Positions 57,348 through 64,000 of a stretch of 64,000 nucleotides of DNA are shown here, one piece after another. Numbering within the stretch: the first letter of the stretch is position 1; each line of letters begins with the position of its first letter. The stretch lies in the NCBI RefSeq assembly GCF_003711515.1, contig NW_021167079.1, positions 1,663,471 to 1,727,470 on the forward strand, written 5' to 3'. Made by a program: the position numbers and the translations under genes. The DNA is from Sodiomyces alkalinus F11. Its lineage: Eukaryota > Ascomycota > Sordariomycetes > Glomerellales > Plectosphaerellaceae. A model generated the notes under the pieces. That model saw only the letters and a list, made by a program, of their open reading frames with translations. It searched no databases and was not told the DNA's origin.

Positions 57348-58127
57348 CTCTGCTTTTGGGCTAGGAGGCATGGGACGCGAGTTGTCTGGAGATCCCGGAA
57401 TCATCGTTCGTGCGTGGATCCATGCATTGAAATGCACATGCAGTAACAGTTGAGCTGAACTCGAGGAGTCAAGTCCTAACAAGTCCTAGCACATCCGGTC
57501 TCTGCAGTATGGATTTGACGGGCCCCTGGGAAATCATTGGCCAGGCTGGGGCGATCTCCAGGCCGCGCCGGACGTACCCCACTTCGCCGATCGGCCGAGT
57601 GCTGCGGGGTGGGTCTTCGGTCTTCCCGGCGTGGCACATCGAAGAGGAAGCACATGATAACTGAGATGTTGAACAGGACTGAGACCTCAATTTATCCCTT
57701 GAACCCTCCTTTCTCGCCCAATAGTCTACACGGTCGAGAGCAACGACTTTTGGCGGTTCGCAAAAATTGGAATTTCCGTATTATCACTCCCTGCTCCGCC
57801 AACCTCGCAAAAATCCTCCTTGGCAACATATCAGTCATTCCTGCCATATAAAGCCACCCATTCAATATGGACCTTTCGCTGATGAATGCAAATTATGCAA
57901 TGCCCCTCGTGCTCCTCTCTATCAAATTTTGCCGTCTTTGTCATTTTGCCCACTGACGACCATAGCACTCGGAATTCAATGGCTCAACACCAACTTCCAA
58001 ACTTCATTTCCCGTGGAGAGAGATTCTCCGTGCTCCGTCTGTCCCTGAACATTGTCTCAGACTCCCAGCGCTTCAACTTGATCGTAAGGGACAACTCACG
58101 AGTCACACCTGGGATGGGCCAGCAGGC
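57348..58127. other. Convergent intergenic region
   Basis: About 780 bp between the stops of the hydrolase and the aquaporin-like gene; nothing recognised. Confidence 0.5.
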
Positions 58128-58982
58128 TTATGCGGCATGCCCATTTTCTTCAGGCGGCGAATGACTACGCTTGTCCTCTAGTTCGCCATCCGAGTCCTGT
58201 CCGGGGTTACAGTCCTGATAGCGCAGAGCGCGAAGTAGGGTGTAGAAGGCGCAGGCCAGCAACGATCCCAAGATGGGGCCCACCCAGTAGATCCAGAAAT
58301 ACCCCGGGAACGAGTGGTTGACCACGGCGGGGCCAAGAGAGCGAGCCGGATTGAGGGAGCCGCCAGTGAAATAGGTGCCTGAAAAAAAAGAACGAAAGCA
58401 CACGAGGACGAGGTTAGCCCCCGGGAACAGGGCCGATACCACGGCGGCGGCAGCTATGCCGCCTATCAACTGGGCTGGCACGACGCATATGGCACGGATG
58501 ATAGGAAGACCCCCGCAGAGCACTAAAGCGAGAGTGACCTAGGGAATGTTATCCATCGGTCGTGGAAAAAGAAAAAGAAAAAAAGGGGGGGGGGGCAGGG
58601 TCCCAAAAAGCAAGTCGCAATGGACAGGACATACGACAGGGTTGAATAAACCACCAGTGATGCGGTAGAAAGCCCAAACATTGGCGGTCAATGAGACACC
58701 GAAAGCCAAGCTGACGAGGATAAGTGCGGCGGGATTCGGGGGCGCGTCGTCGGCCGGCTGGGGGGTGTTGGCAATCTGGGCACCGGCCAGGGAGAAGAAG
58801 AGGAAGAGGTATGTCCCAACGAATTCGCCTATCGTGGCAACTATGTTGTTCCGCATAGTATCGGGGAGGGAAAGGGTCGGGAGAGGGCCCTGGCCAGCGC
58901 GTCTTGCACTCGATATCCGTCTCATATTCTGGGTAAGACTGTTCATCCGGCTGGAACGCGAGAAGTGGCTGAGGTCGGGCAT
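58128..58982 (-). CDS. Aquaporin (MIP) lacking central helices, probably defective
   Basis: Exons 58982-58635 and 58538-58128 give 252 residues. Present: TM1 (IGEFVGTYLFLFFSLAGAQI), TM2 and first half-helix (SLTANVWAFYRITGGLFNPV), T LALVL..., TM3 (VVPAQLIGGIAAAAVVSALFPG), second half-helix (YFTGGSLNPARSLGPAVVN) and TM6 (FWIYWVGPILGSLLACAFY). The roughly 45 residues that form TM4 and TM5 in this family are missing. In their place stands ANLVLVCFRSFFS, encoded by DNA that reads like an intron 3' end (gctaac, T-run, cag) just before GTYFTGG. A deletion seems to have joined exon 2 to the tail of a lost intron while keeping frame. The first NPA motif is NPV. Water or glycerol transport is doubtful. 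The ATG at 58982 fits; the upstream frame has no ATG. Confidence 0.8.
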
Positions 58983-60941
58983 TTTCGAAGTCGGCTGCGG
59001 TGACACCTAAACAAACAATGGAACCTTCTGGGTATGGAATGATCTACTGGTAATGGCAATGAAGAGGGGAATTCAGGGGTATTATATGGCTGTCTGGCAT
59101 TCTGGGGGGCTTTTGTACTCCAGGGCTTCGCTTCGTGTGAGTAGCAGCTGCACAGTTACACTCAATTGTCGAGTGCCGATTCTGACATCGAAGGTCGGTC
59201 AGACCAGCAGACAATCTTCGCCAACCTTTGACCATCTGGACGTTGACGGGAGCCAAGAAAAGATCTAAGCCGTATTCATCATGGGCAGCCTCCGGATGGA
59301 CATATTCACACCAGCGACCTTACCTGGGCCGGGTTGATATGATAAATAGGACATGTGCAAGATGTAGGGCCTATCGGCATTGTTGTTAACACCACAGTAT
59401 CCCACTATAACGCAGTTGTATTCCGAAGCAGTGGGGAGGTTTTCGTGGGAGGATACGAGTCCACAACGGGGTGCGAGGAATACTTCGATGTATGAGGAGG
59501 CCTGCGGCTGCTATGACCATGAGTACTGTTTCCCTCTAGCATGAGATAGTCAGGGCCGGGTCAAATTCAAACTGTCGCGACGTAGGCTGTAGCACCCGTC
59601 GAGGTCTGATGAAGGTAACCATTACGGCAAACATACGTATCTGTTTCCGCAAGACGAACGTCTTTGAGATGGAAGATTGGGGTATGGACCCCTTTTCGAT
59701 GTAGCAGCTTTCAAAATTCACCGGCATCTTTACAAAGTGGATGTAAGAAAAGGTCGGATCCGACACAGTACCAGAGCTAGGCCGGCCTCTGGCTGATCAG
59801 ACGGACCATTGGCTCCGTATAATTAATTGCCAATTTGCCCCGATTTCATGAAAACAGTGCCGTTAATATAGTTGAGACGATTGGAGTAATCCAGTAAAGG
59901 AGATGAAATCGGGTTGAGACACGAGAGGAGGCCTAGACCGACCATTTGTTCCCAACCGTATGACCGATGTCCGAACAATGAAAACATCGTCATCGATCTT
60001 GATGGAGTTAGAAGACAAGTACTGGAATGACTCGAAGAAAACGCCTTTCACTGGAGGGTACGGACTCGCGTAGTCGAACCACCATGGGTTCTGAATAATG
60101 ATTAACTCAAGTACGTGGGAATCTTCGATACTATAGACTAGCCCGCGACAGGAAAAAGGTTCTTTTCTCCAGTGCTTGGGCAGAACTATTAGTGAGGCCT
60201 GCATAGTGCGTCCATAGGTTGCAGGATACATGTGGGCTCAACTCCAACCAGCCATATTACTATTCCTGTGTTCGCTGTCCTCGTGCTCTCTATAGTGGAT
60301 AGAAAGTCGCTGCCAACATCGTTAGCGACGTTGTGCTTCTTGGATTCGTTAATAAAATTGAGTGTTGTGAAACACACTATACACGACCCCAAAACCGACA
60401 CACAGCATTTCCATTTCCGGTCCTGGAACTGAGCCTCTGCTGCTTTAGCCTGAGCTGGCCTGAGCTGTGGGTGAGCCACCCTGAGCTGATGGTGATCCTC
60501 CCTGAGGACTTTGAGCGGGGCTGCGGGCAGCTCAAAGTCACTGTTGGACCCTTGCACTCTCGTTGTTTGTCGGCATTTCCAACTCCCCGTTGAGTCGACG
60601 CTCGTTGCATGACGTACAGGATGCCTCGCGCGCGGCCTCTCGTGTGGCCTCTTGTGACGCCGGGTAGCAACTTCGTCCTACGCAGGAGACCAGTACACCG
60701 GCGAGGATGACTGGCTAATGCCTCCGCCAGAAACCGATGCTCACCCAACGCCGCCGCCGTCCGTCGGTCGTCGGCGCAGTAGGGCCATGGGCGTATTATA
60801 CATAGCTTCGGCCTTCAGCGTTCGGAAGAGCTGGTTGCCACGGACCTGATTCCACGCCATGTACTCACAATTCACAGTGGGCCGGCATGAGTGCACGTCG
60901 AGCTTACGTCAACCACTGCTTTGCTCTATATCTCTATGTTG
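58983..60941. other. 1.96-kb intergenic region
   Basis: No coding region supported. A cluster of cctgagctg-like units occurs at 60448-60490. The left end is the aquaporin promoter. Confidence 0.5.
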
Positions 60942-61954
60942 TCAATACCCGAAAGTCCTCGAATACCACTCCCACGTGTCCAGACAGTTAGGCTCTTCCA
61001 GAAATCGTGGTATGTACTCTGTTGCCCATTCTCCATCACCAGGAACGGTAAAGACTGCTTTGCAGAACTCCCAATAATCAGGATACCAACCCGATTGCCT
61101 CCAGTCGATAAGGGCGATTATCCGCCGCGGCTGGGTGATTGAGAGAATGATGTTGCTGGGATGGAGGTCGTCGTGTGTAAACACGACGGGGGAATCATCT
61201 GGCAATTCTTTCCGGAGAGGATCAGGGATTTCTTCTGTCGTATAGCCAGGCCAGTTGTGTTCCATTCCGGCCTTGGTCATCAAAGACATCCAGTCATGAA
61301 ACTCGGCAACAGAGTTGAACGGACCCGCCGGAGGTCTTGTCCCATTCATAAAGCTTATGCAACCTAGAGGTTCGTAGTTAATATGGCCTGGGTGAGTGAA
61401 CATTAGTCAGAAACTACCTTTCAAAGTAAGGTAGGTTAGGATATATTCTTACCGAGGAAGAATTCGCCAGGAGCATGCCGAAGTGTTCGTAGCTCTGATA
61501 TGTAGAGCTTAAGCTGCTGGCATATATCGACTTTCTCTTCGCTGCTCATCGAGTTCCAGGCTTCTTCGAGAGTGAACCCACGCACCAACTCCATATAGAT
61601 GAAGACCTGGTCTTTATCGTGAGTCCAACCATAGACTTCTGGCACAGGGACCTGAGGTAGAACGCGGCGCAGTGCCCAGAAGCATTGTGCTTCGCCTTCA
61701 GTCACATCAGGTTCTCGTCCAAACTTGACCAAGAGCCGAATGTCCTCGTAGCGAACTGGGGCTGGACGGGGCGAGCAGTCAGCCGCCGCATCAAGCTCCA
61801 AAGCACGTTCGCGGATTTGCGCCGGGGCCGGTAATTTGCTGTGAGGCCTGTTTCGAGAAAAAAATGAAGAGTACTTGAAAGCTGCGGAATCATTCGGTGG
61901 AAGGTCTTTGACGGAAATAGTTGGATTCTCCGCAAGGAGGGATGGGTGATTCAT
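60942..61954 (-). CDS. APH-family (aminoglycoside phosphotransferase-like) kinase
   Basis: Exons 61954-61453 and 61387-60942 give 315 residues. Protein-kinase-like fold: RLLVKFGREPDVTEGEAQCF (ATP-site Lys and helix C Glu), FIYMELVRGFTLEEAW hinge, catalytic loop VVFTHDDLHPSNIIL and metal-binding ALIDWRQSGWYPDYWE. The catalytic Asp, Asn and IDW Asp are present, so probably active. Fungal genomes hold many such proteins; known relatives phosphorylate choline, small alcohols or drugs, and the substrates of this group are unknown. The single 65-nt intron restores frame and the GHINYEPLGCI block. No targeting signal. Confidence 0.9.
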
Positions 61955-62496
61955 TTCGCCGATGTTTGAGATGGTTATGTGATGTTGTGGATTGGAGAAG
62001 CGGAGGTGCTGGGCAACAGAATCGAAAGACGCGTACGGTTATACTTGCTATGTTCCGCCTTTGACAGAGCTCCTTTTATGAGAGAGCAGGATTGTTCTCA
62101 TTGAACACATGTACTTTGTTGAGTGACATCTCAGCAACGGATGATGATAGGGTTTCTTTCAGCCAACAATGAAGACTGAACACAAAGCTTTTGTATAAGT
62201 CAGTGGCTTTGCATCCGAGTGAACAATGCCTTGTCCGCACAAGACCAATATAGGCGTTTCTATTCCTGATCAACGGCGCCAGAACTTGACCTAATGATCA
62301 CAAATATGGCGACTGTCCGCTCATGAGAAATATCTATAAATGCAGCAGACCCGAGCCTCAACTCAACAACAAACTCACTCTCAACCATCCAGCATTCATC
62401 AGCCTTCAGCATTCAACTACTATCACACACTCTTTGTCCACACCGACTAAACAACACCAAACAAAAAGCAAAAAGCAACACTTCCACGACGCAAAA
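61955..62496. other. Divergent promoter region
   Basis: Lies between the APH-like kinase and the small Cys-rich gene, transcribed away from each other. The right end is a CA/CT-rich leader (ctcaactcaacaacaaactc). Confidence 0.5.
62335..62341 (+). promoter_or_regulatory. TATA box of the Cys-rich gene
   Basis: tataaat about 155 bp before the start codon, followed by a CA-rich, G-poor leader typical of highly expressed fungal genes. Confidence 0.65.
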
Positions 62497-62697
62497 ATGT
62501 GCTCTTCAACTCCCATCTCTACTCCTGTCAATGCCGCCAAGGCTGGCACCACCACTCCCTCAACCAACAAGGCGGAGAACCCTCCCGCTCCTGTCAACGA
62601 GTCTGTGAGCATCTGCACCTGCGACTGCGGCTGCCGTCGGCTTGTCACCTACCCTGGCGGCAACTTGTGCGACCGTTGCAGCATGAACTGCCAGTAA
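62497..62697 (+). CDS. Small Cys-rich protein, 66 residues, unknown
   Basis: Not recognised. The first 38 residues are Ser/Thr/Pro/Ala-rich (STPISTPVNAAKAGTTTPST), the last 30 hold eight Cys: ICTCDCGCRRL, then NLCDRCSMNC. The CxCxCxC...CxxC...C spacing suggests metal binding, as in metallothioneins or small zinc proteins, rather than a secreted disulfide protein, because there is no signal peptide. A good TATA box, a CA-rich leader and codons rich in C/T at third positions suggest strong expression. The stop codon TAA lies inside gtaagt, a consensus 5' splice site, so an alternative spliced C-terminus is possible; I see no obvious downstream exon. Confidence 0.7.
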   Translation: MCSSTPISTPVNAAKAGTTTPSTNKAENPPAPVNESVSICTCDCGCRRLVTYPGGNLCDRCSMNCQ

Positions 62698-63539
62698 GTT
62701 GTTGTCATATCCTCGTATCCTCCTTTTCAATTTACGTGCATAGGAGCCGAGTTGATCAACCTTGAGTTGCATCACACCATATACCTATTATGGAATGCGC
62801 TGGATCGCATTCTTAGGTCATGAAGTAACGCGCTGGACCGCGTTCAGAGTTCATAGAACAATAAACCAAATTCACTCCCACTTCTCATTTCATCATAAAT
62901 GCATCGTGACTGTTAATAAGTGAGTCTTGTCTAAACTATTCCTTTTTTTCTTCTTTTCTTTTTTTCTTCTTTTTTCCCCCTTTTTTCCTTTGTTCCTATG
63001 TATCGAGTGTGTTTTTGGTTAATAATATAGAGAGAGTAGATGACTTTTGGAACAATGATCATGCTTGGTAAGAAGTTGCAATCGAGTAATATACCACACC
63101 ACGGGTCCACGACTGACTGACATTGATGCCTTTTTGTTTGGAGAATCGAGCAGGGGATGATGCGAGGATGAAAGGGTACGTACCGAGGACAGAAGAAAAT
63201 CACACAACCCCGATAAGGTACAGTTAAGCCTGGTGATACATGTACCCGAGATTGATTATATAATCATGGCGTCTCTCATTTGAACGCTGATTTGCACTCG
63301 TTGACGGCTGCCTCCAGTTGACATCCGGGTGTCTTGGCCAGGATGTTTCGTGCCCCGCGTCGCGACTTGAATTTCTGGCCTCGTCCTCGACCGAGTCCGT
63401 ACGGCATTCACCCCGCGATCGAGAGCCATATTTCCCCGGCAGGCCAATCACCTCAATTCACCTCCTCCTCCCTTATATTCCGTCAACCTCGTGGGGGCCG
63501 GCGCGACGATTGAAGCTAATTATCGACAATTCCCGACAC
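62698..63539. other. 3' region of the Cys-rich gene to Psf2
   Basis: Contains the paired hairpins described separately, T-rich sequence at 62940-62995, and the Psf2 promoter. No other gene. Confidence 0.5.
62793..62844 (+). other. Twin covarying hairpins in 3' UTR
   Basis: Hairpin 1 at 62793-62812: stem gaatgcg/cgcattc, loop ctggat. Hairpin 2 at 62827-62844: stem aacgcg/cgcgtt, loop ctggac. They are diverged copies; a T-A pair in the first is a C-G pair in the second, so base pairing is conserved. About 100-150 nt after the stop codon of the Cys-rich gene. Confidence 0.55.
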
Positions 63540-64000
63540 ATGGCTCTCCCACTCCCCTCCGGCCTCGTGCCCAACGAGGTCGGATTCCTTTGCGAAATGG
63601 AATCCGTGACGGTAGTGCCGCGGCAAAGGCTTGATACCATTGACCTTCTAAGTGTGAGTATCCGGTGAGCTGGTTCCCAGCTCCTTTGTTTCCCCTCCTA
63701 TTCGCACCCTAAACTGACGCAAAACTCTTGACTACCAACCGCTAGGGTCAAACTCCTACACTCCGCCCCCCATACCGCGCCAACCTCCCTCTATGGCTAG
63801 CCCTCCTCCTCAAGAAACAACGACGAGCAAACATTGTCCCCCCACCGTGGCTACACCCAGATTCGCTCCGCGGCGTGATCCACCACGAGGTGAAAGTAGA
63901 CCCGCTCGCCTTTTCCCCGCCACCACCACCGCCAGCCCGCGCCGACGCCCGCGGCAACGCCCACCACCCCACGAGGCCGTCCGCCTACGACGACGTCGCT
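63540..64000 (+). CDS. psf2: GINS complex subunit Psf2, N-terminal part
   Basis: Exon 1 63540-63653, intron 63654-63745, exon 2 from 63746 to beyond the window end. Psf2 is one of four GINS subunits, which with Cdc45 and Mcm2-7 form the CMG replicative helicase in the nucleus. The visible N-terminus matches: [36 protein letters not shown], then [40 protein letters not shown]. The intron falls exactly between LLS and GQTP. A Pro-rich insertion ([15 protein letters not shown]) follows, longer than in yeast. Truncated by the window, not by mutation. Confidence 0.93.

Noticed and set aside
1..64000. CRISPR array, bacterial operon or prophage
   Set aside because: Spliced genes, an intron-containing nuclear tRNA and fungal families throughout; no regularly spaced direct repeats of CRISPR type were seen.

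Overview
The window comes from a filamentous ascomycete, most likely a Sordariomycete. The evidence is many short introns (mostly 55-125 nt, GT-AG) with CTAAC-like branch sites, GC-rich exons, fungus-type families (Arb1, SAT4-type seven-helix proteins, a GPI-anchored GH16 glucanase, Dal5/Tna1-type transporters, a flavohemoglobin), and a block of DNA destroyed by repeat-induced point mutation (RIP). I cannot name the species.

Region 1 (1-8015) is a transposon graveyard. CpA and TpG are nearly gone and TpA is everywhere. Four degraded reading frames are still readable: a minus-strand ORF with a possible Cys cluster (250-1330), a plus-strand ORF with a Ulp1/C48-like protease domain (2240-4156), the inside of an element with 361-bp inverted arms (4397-6266), and a minus-strand Mutator-like (MULE/FAR1) transposase (6290-8000).

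Region 2 (8965-18757) is ordinary genes: the siRNA-chaperone subunit Arb1, a Pmp3/Sna-type membrane protein, the 3'-end processing factor Clp1 (54-C homopolymer in its first intron), a HAD-IIA phosphatase and a TAP-like alpha/beta hydrolase. After a 2.5-kb gap comes a GPI-anchored GH16 glucanase with a very long Pro/Glu/Gln/Cys repeat stalk (21275-24676), then a gutted MFS transporter relic (25346-26044).

Region 3 (26918-43071) holds a TauD-type dioxygenase, an intron-containing tRNA-Ala(CGC), a LURP-one-like protein, a secreted M28 aminopeptidase, a 3.9-kb gene desert, a flavohemoglobin, a SAT4-type seven-helix protein, a phosphosulfolactate synthase (ComA) homologue and a Tna1-like MFS transporter.

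Region 4 (44922-64000) holds an amino-acid permease built from 13 exons including 17- and 14-nt microexons, a 1135-residue protein of unknown function (zinc ribbon plus propeller-like C-terminus, one GC-AG intron), an RraA-like aldolase, an alpha/beta hydrolase, an aquaporin that has lost its central helices, an APH-like kinase, a 66-residue Cys-rich protein followed by two covarying hairpins, and the start of the GINS subunit Psf2.

Most genes are independent housekeeping or nutrient-handling loci and no biosynthetic cluster is visible. The exon models were built by hand from splice sites, frame and family consensus. Every multi-exon model sums to a whole number of codons, except that the pseudogenes were not forced to fit.
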